A DNA stretch of 64,000 nucleotides from Phorcus lineatus (GCA_921293015.1 OV121084.1:52177864-52241863), one strand, 5' to 3'. Positions 11,404-25,392 are shown, numbered from the stretch's first letter. Numbers and translations: made by a program. The notes: generated from the sequence alone by a model not told the origin.

Positions 11404-13371
11404 TAACTTTCTTTTCCGTTTTTGAGTTTCAACCTCATCCTAAAGACTCTTTGTGAGCTCCTGTGTTTGACTATAGTTAAGAAAAGAGTTTGAGAAGGCA
11501 TGTTTGCTTATTTACTTGCATGCTTAGGCTAACATAGCTAGACTTACAGATTAGGCCCTGGATTTTTGGAGCTCTCAAAGTGCTAGATGAGTGCCATAAA
11601 GATACTGTGGCTTATGACTAAGAGAGCTTTGAAAGTGTGGGCCTGACTTGTAATGTAAAATGACTCTAGAGGCACAATTGGACTCTCTGATAATTGATTA
11701 TTTTGAGTTTTCCATACCTATTTAAACATTTTGTTGATTGAAGTAAAATTTGATGAATTAATTGTTGCAGTTTTATCGTAAATAATGTTTTTTTATCAAA
11801 AGTTGATTTGATTGAAATAAATTTGATGTCTTACAAACAAAATGAATAAAGGGACTAGGCTCTTACGACTTTGATCAAAGGTTAAAATTTGTAACGTCTT
11901 GTTTAATTTAGATTGGTCAAATATTTTAGAAATAAAACATGAAATTGAAAATATTTTAAAAAGGTAATAATATAAACGATTGAACTGCTGTTGCTAGTTA
12001 GTTGCTATTCATATGAACATTTAATAATGATTCTGGGATTTAATGATATTCATTATTTTTTTAGAAACAATATGGTAGTGTTAACATTTCAGTGAAGGAC
12101 AAAATGCACTATATATATTAAGGAGATGTGCAGTTGTGCCTTTAAAGTGTTGCCTGTCACTGAATTGTTCAAAGCACTTTTATAAGAATGAAAAGGATTT
12201 TCTTACCCTAGCTCTCTTGATGTCTACTGCTAAATTAGTAGTAAATATGAAGATCAGAATTAAGATGAAGATCTGAATTCAAGCAAGTTAAGAAATTCAA
12301 ACACCAAAATTATTTTATTTACAAATAAGGGTTTTCAATAGGTAAACCTCCTGCTTCCACTACCCCTCCCAAAAAAAATCCCAGACCCCCTCCCCTTTCA
12401 AAAATTCCTGTATCCTTCACAAACGTTCTCATCAGATATTGTGTAATCTTGCACGATTGCCCTAGACACAATAACAAACTGTCATTAGCCAGCTAGCGTG
12501 AGTAATCCCATGTACTGATGTACAGCTGATGATCTGGTGTCGTAATCCCTAGTAGTGTGCAGGAGTGTGATGTCACAAAGCTAGTGAAGCTATGCAGAGG
12601 GGTCATAATTCCTTTGAGGCATGATATATGACAGAACGCTTACATCACCCCCCTTCAGCATGGGATCATACCTGATGTGAAAATGGGCATCTAGCTTTAG
12701 TGATAAATGAAAAATCAAGATCTTAAGTAATGACTAAAAACGTGATATTTATGATTTGTGTAAACATTTGGTTTCATTTTAAGTAATATTAATCAATAGT
12801 TATGATTAGTTGTACTTATCAAATTAGTTGTGACTTTAACTAAGTGTACATTTTTTGGGGTTAGATATGGGTTTGTAATGAAACGATAAGATGTTTTTAT
12901 GAAATGAAATATAGAAAGTAAAAATAATCATTGTTTCATATAAAATAATCCTATCCGAAATTAAGGGTTGGAAAGTAGATTTATTGAATGGAAATAACTG
13001 ATTTTATTGAAGATATGTTTTTACTCATGTGATAAGTTCAAAATGAATATATATTTGTTAAAAAATTATCTAATCATATTTATTAATGTTTTTTTATTCA
13101 AAAGGCATTTTCATCTGATAATATTTCCCCCAATAATATAAAACCCTTGTATTAACTGATTCGAATATATGAAAATCAAGTAGGTCTATGATGCATTATA
13201 TACATCTATACCTACATGTAAGTAGTATATATTTACACATACTTCACCTTTCTCCAAAGACTTCCTCACATACCTGACCTGATTGATTATTGAACTCTTT
13301 TGTCCACGTAACAGCCACATATTGTAAAAGTCACACACCAATTGACTCCAGAATCCAACATCAATGACCGA

Positions 13372-13443
13372 GCACACAAATACAATCTATTGGACAGTCC
13401 AGTCGACATCAGGCACACAAATACAATCTATTAGACAGTCAAG
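13372..13443. repeat. Tandem duplication, period 41 bp
   Basis: GCACACAAATACAATCTATT followed by (G/A)GACAGTC occurs at 13372 and again at 13413, differing at few positions. Confidence 0.85.
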
Positions 13444-14135
13444 CCAAATTGTTGGCTTTTCAATGAGGAGTTTGTAACAAGACCATTTCCTGCTTAATGT
13501 CAACATGATTTGAATGGCAGTAGGGAGCTGGATTGTTAACTATTATACTGAGGTCCGCGACTCCTCGTTAGGTCAATCACTGATGTGTTCAACCCTACAG
13601 CCATTTTCTTATCTCTTATTTTTTTAGTCTGATAAGCGGATATTGCTAAGAGTATTAGAGTCATCAACATTTGATGTAATACGGTTTGTTTTTAGTTGAG
13701 ACAATATATGAAATAATGTTGTCTGGAAAATATCTTCAATCGGATAAAACAAAATTCTCATAATGAAAATAGAAAAGCCTTATGATAAAGTTTTCATTAT
13801 GAATTTTCTCTCAAAAAATATTTTATGTTTTAGTCAACAATACAAAACAAATGTTAGAAATAGGTTAAAATCACAATCGCACAATCCACATTATGTGACA
13901 TATACACAAATCAACAGATTCAAACATCCTTCATTGCTCATGACATCCAACCTGATGCCCAGCCTAGGGCAGTGCAAGAGTTATCTCCCTTCCTCAGCTG
14001 AAGCAGAGGCTCTCAGCCTGAGACTGGCTGGTTTGTATTGATTGCCACTGGGATGATTTGCCGGCCACATCTGTGGTTATTGATTTGTTGAGAGAGGAAG
14101 TGCATGTTAGACTAGGGTACATACGTCGAGCGTCC

Positions 14136-14238
14136 ATGCTTCCAACGACCATTGAGGCTGAGTCGCCTCCTATGTCATCTGCAGACTGCCTTTCTAATGG
14201 TTTAGGTGGTGTATCCTGCAGAATGGATCATGTGCTAG
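14136..14238 (+). CDS. EML: EML candidate first coding exon (1b)
   Basis: The ATG at 14136 opens 34 codons (MLPTTIEAESPPMSSADCL...RMDHVL), ending in phase 1 at a good GTAGGT donor (14239). The frame is open upstream back to a TGA at 14019-14021, so this is the first in-frame ATG. The region is GC-richer than its surroundings, like the other exons of this gene. Phase 1 fits EML exon 2. It could also be an unrelated first exon, as I know no homologue for this N-terminus. Confidence 0.45.
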
Positions 14239-14433
14239 GTAGGTATTGACATCCATGTAATGACCACTACATCTGCGTTTTTATGTCTCTCATCGAATCA
14301 CCATCCAGTATTATGCTAAGTCAATGCATCGTGTCGGCCTATGGGACATGTTTATATGCGACACAGATGACTTGCAGTTCCATCCCGTATCTATAATTAC
14401 TGAAGAAGTTTGTATTAATGTTAATTAATCAAA

Positions 14434-14524
14434 ATGTCGTTTATCAAGATGATTAAACGTAGTTTTAGTCGGGATGACATTGACATCATACCGGAGGATT
14501 TAGTTGCTGATGCCAACACATCAG
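14434..14524 (+). CDS. EML: EML candidate first coding exon (1c) with GC donor
   Basis: The ATG at 14434 opens about 30 coding-looking codons (MSFIKMIKRSFSRDDIDII...DANTS), basic then acidic. The only phase-1 exit is CAG|GCATGT at 14525, a GC-type donor, which is rare but known. Without splicing, the frame stops soon after (TGA near 14539). It lies about 200 bp after exon 1b. The shared phase 1 suggests another EML start. Low to moderate certainty. Confidence 0.3.
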
Positions 14525-16227
14525 GCATGTATATATCTTGATCTATGCTGCTTATATACGTATAAGTCATACTTGAATATATGTTATGTTTTATAATCTG
14601 AAAATTAAAATGAAACTCAATGATTTTTGTCAACTCTCTTACTATAAACTTACAAAGTAAGTAGGTCCTTTAGTACAAATCTATAAATTAGAAATATTTT
14701 AATAATATGTTTTGATTTATGGGAATGCAATTTTGACTCTGGGAAATAATTGTTTTTTGATAGTATACTATAAATCATTAACATTCTCCTGAACAAGATT
14801 TTACTTTTTCACAGTATAAAATCAGCTTCATGTAATATGTCACATCAGTATGAAAGTGATGACAGACGATCAGTTAAGGCATGTCAGTTTCATTCGACAC
14901 CTGCCACTAACTGCATGTGTAACTTTCACCCTCGTAAATAACAGCAGCTTTTTAGAATAGGTAAACATTTTGCAGATTTAAATGGCTGATCATGTTGTGT
15001 TGTACTTCTAGTTATTGTCATGATTTAATGTTCATCAAATCGTTATTTCCATCACATTTTTTTGTTAGTTTAAAGAATCTTTTTGTGTCAAACAAATTTG
15101 TAAGACCCATTAGACTATTTTGAATTCAAGGTCACTCGTTTTATGAAGAACCTACAATTTTTCTGATGCAGATAGACATTAACTACACGAATTAAGACAT
15201 ATCAGATAACAAGACTTTCATTTAAAAGATTTTTTCCAATTTTTTGCATCACTGATATTGACTTGTGGATAGAGGATGAACTTCATTAGCAGTTTTGAAA
15301 CATGACTATGAAAATCAAGTCATTATGGTCAGCACAGATGGTCTCTATTTTGAAATTTGATGTTTGAAAACTTGGCCGAGCATGTTGAATCAATCTTGCT
15401 ATAACAATGGTCTGGAATTGCCTTCTACCCTTTGTTTGTTCAACTTGTGCCAAAGTGGCCACATTCACATGGTGGGTGCCATATGGTCCAAACCTGTTAT
15501 TGATGTTGGAGACGTGTATGAATATGATCAGCAAAATATTTGTGCATACACCATGACCTTCATTGAAGCGAAACATTTTGATCAGGCTGAATTAAATTGG
15601 ATATGTAATTAATGGGCTGGCCTTAGTTATTATATGTAATTGAAATTCCAACACTGCCGGAAAGTTTTTGTAAAGGTATGAGTCAAAATGCATGCACGGT
15701 TAATTTAGTTTTTAAAGGTGAATAGGTGTCATACCTATATGTACCAGACCATTTTCTTGTATAAATCTTGTGTAAACCTCTAAGTTGTGAATAAGTTTTT
15801 ATTGAAAGATTTTATCATATAACTCTGAATCAGGACCAAATTGTATTGATTTAAACAAAACAATTATAAGTATTATCCCACATTCTAAAAAAAAAGAAGA
15901 AAATACCAGATAAACTTCTAATAATGTTTTTCAGGAGAAAATAATTGAGAAAATTGATGAAACAAATAGCTTTTTTTATGAGAGTAATGGAAAAGGCTTG
16001 AATATGATATTAAAGTATAAAATGATTGTTATTATCCTAATTTTTGTGTAACTGATTTACATATCATCTGTTTTATAAATATTTTAGTTAACAAACCCTT
16101 GTCTTCTTTGCCATTAAGTTAAACATCCTAAGAACTTTGTTGCCGTTCATATATAAAGAGTTTTTTAAACATTCATTTGGTTTTCAATCAAGTAACACAT
16201 ACCAGAATGTAAGACTTAAAGATACTG

Positions 16228-16434
16228 TATTTCCTCAAATACATCACAGGTCTTGAATATAACAAGGGCCTTGCATACAAACAGGAGGGTAATTGGGTGC
16301 TGAAGAAATTAGAGCCAGGGTATAGCACATATAAAACTTGACGTCGAACACAACCTAGGCCTTGAATTGAACACGGGTAAGTGGGTACTATACTAAATAG
16401 AAGCCTGGGTTGTATTTGAGGATTTTAGTATACA
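16228..16434. mobile_element. Small MITE-like element with inverted ends
   Basis: The ends are inverted relatives: ACTGTATTTCCTCAAATACA on the left, and the complement of TATACTAAAATCCTCAAATA on the right. The interior is non-coding and has an internal echo (GGTCTTGAAT.TAACA and GGCCTTGAATTGAACA). Confidence 0.45.
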
Positions 16435-16815
16435 GCTGTTGTGCAGGGTAGGTTTCACAAACTGATCTCAGATCTAAGCAATGGATGGAGTTTGTTTGAC
16501 TAGGTAAACATCCAAGTAAACAAACTGTTAAAATTAAATATTTAGAAATAACACCAAAGCCAGCAAAAGTTGTCTTTAAAGTTGGAAAAGAAGTAAGAGA
16601 ACTCTAAAGAAGAAATTATATGAATGAAAACTTATCTTCTTTGGATAATTTTTTGCCTCTTTGACAAGAACCTCCTGATTAGGACTTTGAATAAAAAGAC
16701 CAAAAAAAATAGCAACAAATGAGGAATAATATACAGGAACACTGACAAAGAATGTCATCCAAAGCTAAAAATAATGGCAACATGATGTGAACCTCTTGAC
16801 CTAGAGCTTAAAATT

Positions 16816-16931
16816 AAAAAAGGGAATTGAAAATACCAAAATATTATTTACAGAAAATGCTTTTAAGATTTCAAAAAAGGGAATTGAAAATTAAACCAAA
16901 TATTATTTACAGAAAAAGCTTTTAAGATTTC
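16816..16931. repeat. Tandem duplication, 57-59 bp units
   Basis: Two adjacent near-identical units start with AAAAAAGGGAATTGAAAAT and end with CTTTTAAGATTTC (16816-16872 and 16873-16931). Confidence 0.9.
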
Positions 16932-19900
16932 AAATCTCAACTCGGGTAAAGATGTATATCTAGTATATATCTATGTGTGTACAGTGAGTACCTATGCAAA
17001 CATTATATTTGCACATCGCAGGTGGGTTGGGTAATGATTTCAAACTAAGTAGAAATGACTTTAAATCTTGTGAGAGAGTGCAGAATGAACAACAAACAGA
17101 AATGGGCCAATGTGATGAGAATTATAAAACAACAATGTTGTTCTTATGCTAAAAGTTCACAATGTATAAGAGTGTCTATTGTCCCTCGAAAGGGGAAGTT
17201 TAATGTAAAATGTTCAGGCAGAGGGGAGGCTCTAAGAAGAAAATATTAAAACCATATCATAGAATAATGATTTTTATTTTTATTTTAGTTAATTTATCAA
17301 TTGAGAGTGAACAGTTTTAAAAACATAAATTACAAAAGGTATACAGGTAGGCTACCTTTGACCTATAATCAGAGATTGAAATAAAAGCAAAGTTTGTGGG
17401 ACTAAAAGAGTACTCGACAAAACAATCACTCTGGGATCTTATCTCAAAAAGTATTCCATGAGGTGCATTTTGGGATACCTGTATGAAATATGGTGAGTAG
17501 GTACAATGGCCGTTGTTTATGAAACTTGTGAAAATAAGTTAGTGTTATAATGTACTACAATTGCTACATTCACCCTGCCAGTGCACATGGTTTATGATTT
17601 TCAGTTATTACAGATACAAAGAAATGCTCTGTAAGTGCTCAAACTTTGCTAAGGAGTATGTGAATGTTAAGAGGTGATGAATATCGTTATTCAGTAAGTA
17701 CAGAGAAATTAGAAAGGTTAACAAGAAAAGAAGTTAAAAAATAAGAAAGAGTCGCATACACTTGTAGGATTGTAAATCTCTAGCACAAAGCTAATGTGTA
17801 CCTTAGTCTATGTCACTATCTGTCTCCCCAATCTTAAACTTAAAGAGTTGTTTTATGGTTAATTACATGACAAATTGTGTTGTACTTTTACCTACTTTGA
17901 AACATTATAACAATTAATTATATGAATGGAATATCCACATATTTTTAAATGATTTATGATAACACTAATCATGATACCTTGTAATGCCTTAGCAAGGCTT
18001 TTGAAACTTGTAGCACCGATGAATGGCTTTTTTTTTTACTGAGTGTGCACTCTTATCAATACAAATCTAAATCAACCAAAATAATATCCACAGTTACATG
18101 TTTCAACTGTGTTGTGTTATAACCATTTACTATTTTATATGAATAAACAGTAATGACCCTTGGATTTCTTTTCCCACAAAAAATAGGATAGGACTGTCCC
18201 TTTTAAGAGGAAAATTTCAATAAGCTTAAGACTTTGGTGACCTCAGGGGTCGTGTTTTCTTTGATCATCTGACAGTGGGAACAGGTAAGTTGATTTAAGC
18301 GTGGTAGTTTGCAAGTGATGGACAGTTTGTAACTTTGGCAATTCTTTACTTTGAATAAGAAGGATTAAGGTTTTACTCGAGGATTAAGTTAGTATTATGT
18401 GTAAGTTTGGGCTGGTTGAGGAAAGGCAATTACTTTCAGGAAGTAAAGTTACCTTGAGGATATTAGAGTAGGCTTTGTTTCTGGTTTTAAAACTTTAAAA
18501 AAGTTATGTCGGTTATTTTGGTTCAGTAAACATGACCAAAAATTATATTATGTATTTGAAGTCCAGGATTTAAAATTATATTAGCACAGAAGAATTTATT
18601 AAGGCATTTTAATTGAAATGTTAGGAAAATATTAAAGACAAAGGATGGTGAATCATAAGTAATTGTCATTGATTCATATTTTTCATTCAACCTTCAGAGT
18701 GAATTATTCATGAAAAAAAACGAGAATTAGTTTTACTACTATCTTGAGTGACAGTTGAAAAAACAATGGAGACATTTGAATACAAGAGGCCTTTGTGAGT
18801 TATAACAAGGGGAGTTTGAGAAATATTACGTCCCAAAAAAAATGTTTCGGTGGTTCACAATGTCAATGACTATAATGAGAGTATATCACTAATTACAGTA
18901 ACAAATTTGAAGAATGATAGATTGAGTAATGAAATAACCTTTATTGATATATATATGTATAAGTTATCATGTTTGAATTTATCAGGTTGTCATGCTCTTA
19001 ATTGACATTGACAAATGTCACATCATTTTTAGTTCTCCTATAGGTCTCTAAAAATCCTTTATTGGTTGATGTCAAATATTTGCATATCCCATGAGTACGA
19101 GATAAAGATAGTTATTTGAGCGTAGAATTGATCTGTTTTTCTGGAATTGTCCAAATAGAATTAAGGCTTTTCTAAAGAAACTTAAATTCATTTGGGAGAC
19201 TGACTGACAGGCTATCACGTTACCTGTAATCAAACACACGGGAACTTTGCACAGATAAGATTAAGCTCTGTAACAATGTGATTGTTAGATATGGGAAAGT
19301 GACACACAATTCTCATGGTGAGCCAGTGCAAATTTTGGATTACGATGTCAAGACTTTGAAATTTGTGAATTTGGATAATTGGATTTATACAAAATGACAT
19401 CAAATACCTACTCTCATGAACATGCTGGCCAAAACGGATTAGGTAAGTTTTAAAGTTATTGTGATAATTTAATGATGATGAAATAATATTGTTACGTGTA
19501 GACTGTATCAAGTTTCTAATTAAGGAAAGCAAATTTTTCTGGACAAGAAATTCTTCACTGAAATTTCAGAGTATAAGCTTTTTCCATTATCACATAAATT
19601 AGAGTTATAGATTTTCATTCCTTTCCTTAATTACATTTTTAAATTGACTTGAGAAATATTTATGTGTGTGAGTTATTGAATTCAAGAAAAGTGTAAAATA
19701 AAGCTCACAGCCTAACCTAAGTGATTAATCATGAGAATAAATTTCTGCCATCCAGCATGAAATTGTTGTCAAAAATTGATGATAAAGAAATAATATACTA
19801 TAATGTCTGTATAATGAAAAATGATAATCTAATTGATGATCAGTAAAACCAGACTATTAATTCAAGAAAAGATTATGAAGACATATGTAGGAACTGGAAA

Positions 19901-20894
19901 ACAGGTTACAAATCATATAGATTGCTATTATGCAAATTGCTCGAGTAATTCATTGACTTTTACCCTCACATAAGACTTCTGTTGCTCCATATCTGGTAGT
20001 TCAGATCTTGGCCATTTACCATTGACAGATAATCAATATCTTGGGGAATACTTCCCACTATTACTTTGAAACTAACATACTCAGTGCTGTCATATGTCTA
20101 GAAGGATGGAGAGTTGATTACCACGGTTGTGGTAAATTTTTTATGCAATGACAAATTAGATGTTACTCAATCAGAATCGAAAGTTGGTTGAAAATTGTAG
20201 GAATTTGAAAAATGTTCTCAAAATTATACTTTTATTTTTGTCAATACAGTTTCATTCCCCTTTCCTTCTTTAAAGTTCGGTTGCGTCACTTGACATGATT
20301 TAAGGAAACGTAGAAGACCAATGGTTGAATCTAAAGCTGTTCTAATGTTGTATTTACAAATATTTATATACTTGAAAAAATAAGTAAGGGCTATTGGATT
20401 ACTGAGATTGATATTTTATCACTAAGTCAATGAACAAAGGGGTTATTTTCTATAACATTTACAATTTAATTACATCCCTTTTTTGTCTTCACTGTAAATG
20501 GGCAATATGCAGAAATTTTTAACTCATTAATTAAGGAAACAGTCAAACAGATTAAAAAAATATCACTAATAAAATACAAGTTAAAGAGAGTTTAGGAGGA
20601 TGAAAGACATTCATATAAATATCATTGATGAAGCAATGTATTCCATAAGAGAGAAATAGCATATTGGCAGAGTTAGACCATCAATTGCTAAAGAAACAGA
20701 TTCCAACTAGCCAGCACATACATATTGGTATGGCGCCAAGAGATAGGAGAGCATGCAACCAATCAAAAACCTCCCTGAGGTCTTGTAGAGCCACCTGCTG
20801 ATTAAACATATCATATCATGTTCTCGGCTACTGGATTATATCAAGGTACTAAAAGATACCCCATATCCGGAATATGGAAATTGAATATCTCATC

Positions 20895-21030
20895 GACAGT
20901 TCTATGTAAAATACATAGATGTGAAGCCTGTTACCGCATTCTGTTTACTGAGAAATTGACAAAATAGGAATGTCAGTGTCAATAAACTCACATGCCTTGC
21001 TCTATATACACTATTTGCAAAGGAATGTAT
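20895..21030 (+). repeat. Dispersed repeat, copy 1
   Basis: About 136 bp is shared with 33724-33859, including GAGAAATTGACAAAATAGGA and AGGAATGTAT at the end. It is non-coding and of unknown class. Confidence 0.85.
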
Positions 21031-21048
21031 TTTTGTGTAAAGATTATG

Positions 21049-21186
21049 TCAAGAAAAAATATTTTCTGTTTCGAATCAAGAACTTTATCTAGAAAACCCC
21101 AAACCCCAAATCACCTCACCTCCAATGTGGGTGTTGTGTCAAGAGAAATGATATTCTGTTTCCAATTAAGAATTTTACCTAGAAAA
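21049..21186. repeat. 50-bp direct duplication with 38-bp spacer
   Basis: TGTCAAGA(A/G)AAA...TATTCTGTTTC...AAGAA.TTTA.CTAGAAAA occurs at 21049-21098 and 21137-21186. An AATCACCTCACCTCC stretch in the spacer looks like a SINE tail remnant. Confidence 0.75.
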
Positions 21187-22159
21187 TATACAAGATAACA
21201 AAAACGTGGTGGAAAGTTTCAACCCAGGCCAATCCTGTCTTGCTCATTAGAAAATATACAAGTCAACACTTAATCTGCCTAACAAGAAAGTCAACCTATC
21301 GGAGTGGTCTGGATGGTCTGCATGTCACTGGAAGTAAGATAAAATTATATCTATCTCTGGATATTTAACAAGAGAGTATAAGTGTTTAGACCTTCACACA
21401 CTATGGGATATAGAATGCTTATTCCCATCCTTCATGTAGGTATGACATTAATATTTAATCCTTGGTGCTTATTTTTGGAAATGGCATTTATTGCTCATTC
21501 TACTCTTCTTTCTGAACCGATTGCTTTTTGCAAAACTTATTGGACGCAAAATGGTTACTGGTATGAGAGTCTTGGAATCGGTAGGCAGAGTATCAGGAAA
21601 TCTAAGGAGATGTGCTATACTTCATCTGTAGCAATCTGAGTTTTTTGCCAAGGGGGTCAGTCTGGGCATGCCATATGGTACCTTCATCAGTCACTGATGT
21701 ATCAGAGATTAACCTGTAACCTCACCACCATCAGAAATCTTTAAGACATTGTACATGTTTTGAAATTTCTTCCCATTTATTTTTAGAAATACTGTGAAAA
21801 GATTCATTTGGTTGCTAATATTGAATGGTCGCTAAAATTCCTGTTTCACCTTTATAGACCTATTGTTAGAATTGAGTATTTGGAAAACATCTACAATTTA
21901 GGATTTCTTTGACAAATGTGTTGCATAAATGTTGAAATATGATGTTGTTATGACAACTTTGAGTATTTTGATTTTTAAAAAAAGAAAATTTGTATATAGT
22001 TTACATCATTCAGATGAAATTTTTCTGAAATGAATTTGCAAGGACATTATTTTGTAAGGAGAAATATATATATTTTAAACCATATAAATTGAACATGAGC
22101 AGAACAGATATCTTCCTTCAGACACAGTTTACATTATACATGCAATGTTTTCTTTGGCA

Positions 22160-22422
22160 TACCGTATTCAACACAGCAAGTGCCCCCTATTAGAGCCACC
22201 AGACCATGCTTTTATCTCTCAAAAAAATCAGCGCCCCTTCTCATAACTTTATTTGTGTTATGGACCTAGGCATGTATTTAAACAGCATCATTTTTATGTT
22301 ATTTTGGATTTAAAACAAACACTTTACTCATTCCTTTGAATTCAAAAGTTAAACCATTTCAATAAATGCCCCCGACTTTTCTTTTTAAGTGACCAAGGAG
22401 CCAAATGCATTGAATAAGGTAT
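22160..22422. mobile_element. MITE-like segment with short inverted ends
   Basis: The left end ATACCGTATTCAAC pairs imperfectly with the right end GCATTGAATAAGGTAT. The interior is non-coding, with repeated GCCCCC motifs. Confidence 0.4.
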
Positions 22423-24096
22423 TTGTTTTTCATTGACCAAATCAGTCATGTAGGTCTCTATCATTTGAATCCTCAACGTCTCCAACCTTTATCGTAGACT
22501 AAGAGAAAAGATAAACAGTTATAGCCTTGTTCCAAGACCCACTTGTTCCAACTCTAGCGACTGACTGAAATAATAAAAGAATTAAAGAAGTGTTATTTTA
22601 ATTCCTGGGTGAGCATGTCAGGATGACAGAGTTGCAACCCAAACAAGACCTCCTTTGCAGGCAATGTTGATTGTTACATGGGCATCAACACAAGCTGTTG
22701 ACATCAGACAGACGAGAAGTATTCAGTATTTGCTCTCAGATAGAAACAAAGCCACGTAAAGAGAACGTCCAACTATAACTCTGCAGCTGACAGTTTCGCT
22801 TTGTTCTAGATGCTGGGTTAAAGGTAACAGGAGATTGGATGGACAAATTTGCTCTTTGCTTTGTGAGTGGATGAAAATATGCAGAGTCTCGTTCAAATTT
22901 TGAACAAGTGGAATGTTGTAGATACCACGAGAAGCTCCCTCTGATAACATTGGTTCTATTTGCTTGTCTTGCATGTTTACCTGGGGGGTGATCGTTAAGG
23001 ACAGGTAATCTGTGTTATTTGCATCTACCTGCAAGTAGTGAATCTATCTACCAGAATGAAGAATTTACATTGTTATGGATAAGTGCCTTCTTGAAATTGG
23101 TATCATTATCAATACCGTTTTTGAAAAGTTATGACCCATGCACACTAGAGCCATTGCAAGTTACTTAGTTGATTATGACCATTTATGGTGAAATCTTGTC
23201 TCTGATGAGTCTTCAGATGTGCTTGCAATAATGTTTTGTATGGAAAATGTTGAAATGGAAACTTGACGCAAGTGCTCAAAGTAAATTTTACTGACCTTAC
23301 TGCATGCACAGGCCTCCTAAAATTTACAAGCCTTGTAATATGTAGACTCTTTGTACATTTACCATACACATGCCAGACAAACCTAATAACTTTTACTCCA
23401 GAATGCTCCATCTAAAATTAACCAGCACTTGGCTCATAGGCAGGCAGCTTTTTTTAACTCTGCTTCCTTAAGGTGCACTTAAAAAGAATATCATGGGTCC
23501 TTACGTTAAAGGGTTAATATCAGATGTGTTTTAGTTTTGTGCCTAAACATCACAAAAATCAGTCATGGAAACTGGATCTTTCTTAAAATGGAAATTGTTT
23601 CATGTTTATCCTCAAGATGAGTTATCCCCCTTGCTTGAAGCTGTTTAAACACATCTGCTACGCACATCACCACACTGCTAGACCTGAAACATTGATTTCC
23701 AGATCTCATAGAAACAAGATTACCTTCAAGCTTATATAGTAAATGAGTTTTTTATCAGTTGCTATGGAGATACAAAGGTTATTGATTTTTTTTCTATGAA
23801 TTAGAATAATTTTCTTGCACAAACATGATTAATACAAATATACTTTGTAGATGAGTATCTTATATGATGAGCAATTGTGTGTTTCCTTGTATGTCTTGTT
23901 GTATGATAACAATTTAATGTCACTATTGTTTTTTGGATTCCATAAATAATTGTGGTTGATTTAGCACAGAAATACTGACAAATGCTGAAAATTATAGTTT
24001 TTATGCAAACGGTTCAGAAAAGGGACACTTTTAACGCATCAATTTGAGATTTTTTATTTAAAATAGACAGTAACAGCGGTGTCATTCTGTCCAACA

Positions 24097-24410
24097 TAGG
24101 GGCGGGATAGCGCAGTGGTTAGCGCCTTCGGCTTCGGATCAAGAGGTCCGTGGTTCGATTCCCGCCAGGGGCTCAGCAACTTTGTCTGCAGGAGAGAACT
24201 GTTCTACACGCAGTAAGGTTTGGCTGCAATGCTACACTGAATTCCAGCGCAGTACCACCCATGGCTAGTTCCATCCGATGCTCACAGGTTTCACTGCAAT
24301 GCATAGCCACTATAGTGTTGCGGGCTTTCTACCTGCAATAATACTAGCAGCCGCGATATAAGTGAAATAATCTTGAAAGCGGCGTTACACCCCAACTCAC
24401 CTCACCTCAC
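24097..24410 (+). mobile_element. tRNA-derived SINE, full length, with target-site duplication
   Basis: The head resembles a tRNA gene with RNA polymerase III promoter boxes: A box TAGCGCAGTGG (24108-24118) and B box GGTTCGATTCC (24152-24162). An unrelated body follows, then a core-like 3' part (GATATAAGTGAAATAATCTTG, AAAGCGGCGTTA) and a (CTCAC)n tail. It is flanked by an exact 10-bp duplication, CTGTCCAACA, at 24087-24096 and 24411-24420, which shows that this copy inserted recently. Partial relatives are at 25220-25392, 33363-33480 and 47620-47840. Confidence 0.9.
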
Positions 24411-25219
24411 CTGTCCAACAGAATATGGAACTACAAGGAGTACACTCAGAGTGAGACAGATTTAAGTTAATGGTTTTTAATGTTATAACAGTAAAATACA
24501 TTAACAGACATTTGAGTTCAGCCTGATCATGTGGCTTCTCTCTGCAGTCAATATGCTAATTCATTGTAGACTTCATGATGTATGATTGCACATGATGTAG
24601 CAGCTGCAGGGATTTTTTAGAAGTGCATATATGAAATATGATATACATACTTTTGCAAAAGTGTCTACATTTTATATTTCAAGCAAAAACAAGCGGTGTC
24701 TTAAAAGTCTATGATTGCCAACTCCAAAGTTAGGGAATTGAAAAACTAATGTAAATTTGCCAATTAGTGACTGGTTATTGATAAATTTTCCAAAATTCAC
24801 AGTGAAAGAAGAAAATAAATGGTTCATTAGTTTACAGATAAATCTATCATACTGAAAATAACAATGTTTCATGGGCAGATGCTTCATGTTAGATTAGTAT
24901 CATATGTGATAACAATCTGTATGAAGAATTATTTGATAATGAGAATAGTCAGAGGAAATATTAATTTAAACTCCAACAATAAGGAGATATCATAGAGGAG
25001 ATGTGATATAAGACTAAACTCATGATATCATGTCTCTAGTACTACATCACATGATGATTTTAAGCATTACAATATAATGATGTGGGAAAATGAAAGTATA
25101 TCATCATTGCGATTTTAGGAAATTTATCTTCTTTCTTTGTAACACAGCTTGCTTAAAAAAAGATGATCCCGTATCCAAACTTTACTTTTCTACTTCACTA
25201 CCCCATATTTAGAGACCTT

Positions 25220-25392
25220 CCACAGCGCAGTACATACATAATTCGCTTTTTCCAGCTTCTCTCAGGTTTCACCCAAATGCACAGCCACAATAGTGTTGCA
25301 GGCTTTCTCCATGCAAAAATACTAGCAGCCGTGATATAAGTGAAAAACTCTAGAAGTAACCCCAAAATACTTCACCTCACCTCACCTCACCT
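25220..25392 (+). mobile_element. SINE fragment, 3' half
   Basis: Matches the body and tail of the SINE at 24097 (CACAGCGCAGTAC, GTGTTGCAGGCTTTCT, ACTAGCAGCCGTGATATAAG) and ends in four CTCAC units. The tRNA-like head is missing. Confidence 0.85.

Larger units (their letters stand above)
7949..14018. other. Intronic/intergenic stretch with small repeats
   Basis: AT-rich sequence without a supported exon. It holds a SINE 3' tail (8962-9018), an AT microsatellite (10230-10264), a duplicated segment (11260-11403) and a 41-bp tandem duplication (13372-13443). If the exon at 6948 is used, all of this is the first EML intron. Confidence 0.6.
14540..24086. other. Long intronic stretch
   Basis: AT-rich, with no exon I can support. 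It contains a MITE-like inverted-end segment (16228-16434), a 57-59 bp tandem duplication (16816-16931), a dispersed repeat (20895-21030), a 50-bp duplication (21049-21186) and a second MITE-like segment (22160-22422). A donor-like ACAG|GTAAGT at 18284/18285 could end a 5'UTR exon, without further support. Confidence 0.55.

Noticed and set aside
17055..17249. 64-codon plus-strand open stretch with basic tail
   Set aside because: No usable donor in phase 1 and no promoter or homology signal.
22723..23034. 103-codon minus-strand open stretch
   Set aside because: Slightly coding-like, but no start context, no convincing splice sites and no recognisable motif.
24108..24162. tRNA gene
   Set aside because: A and B boxes are present, but they belong to a SINE head with a long non-tRNA body and target duplication.
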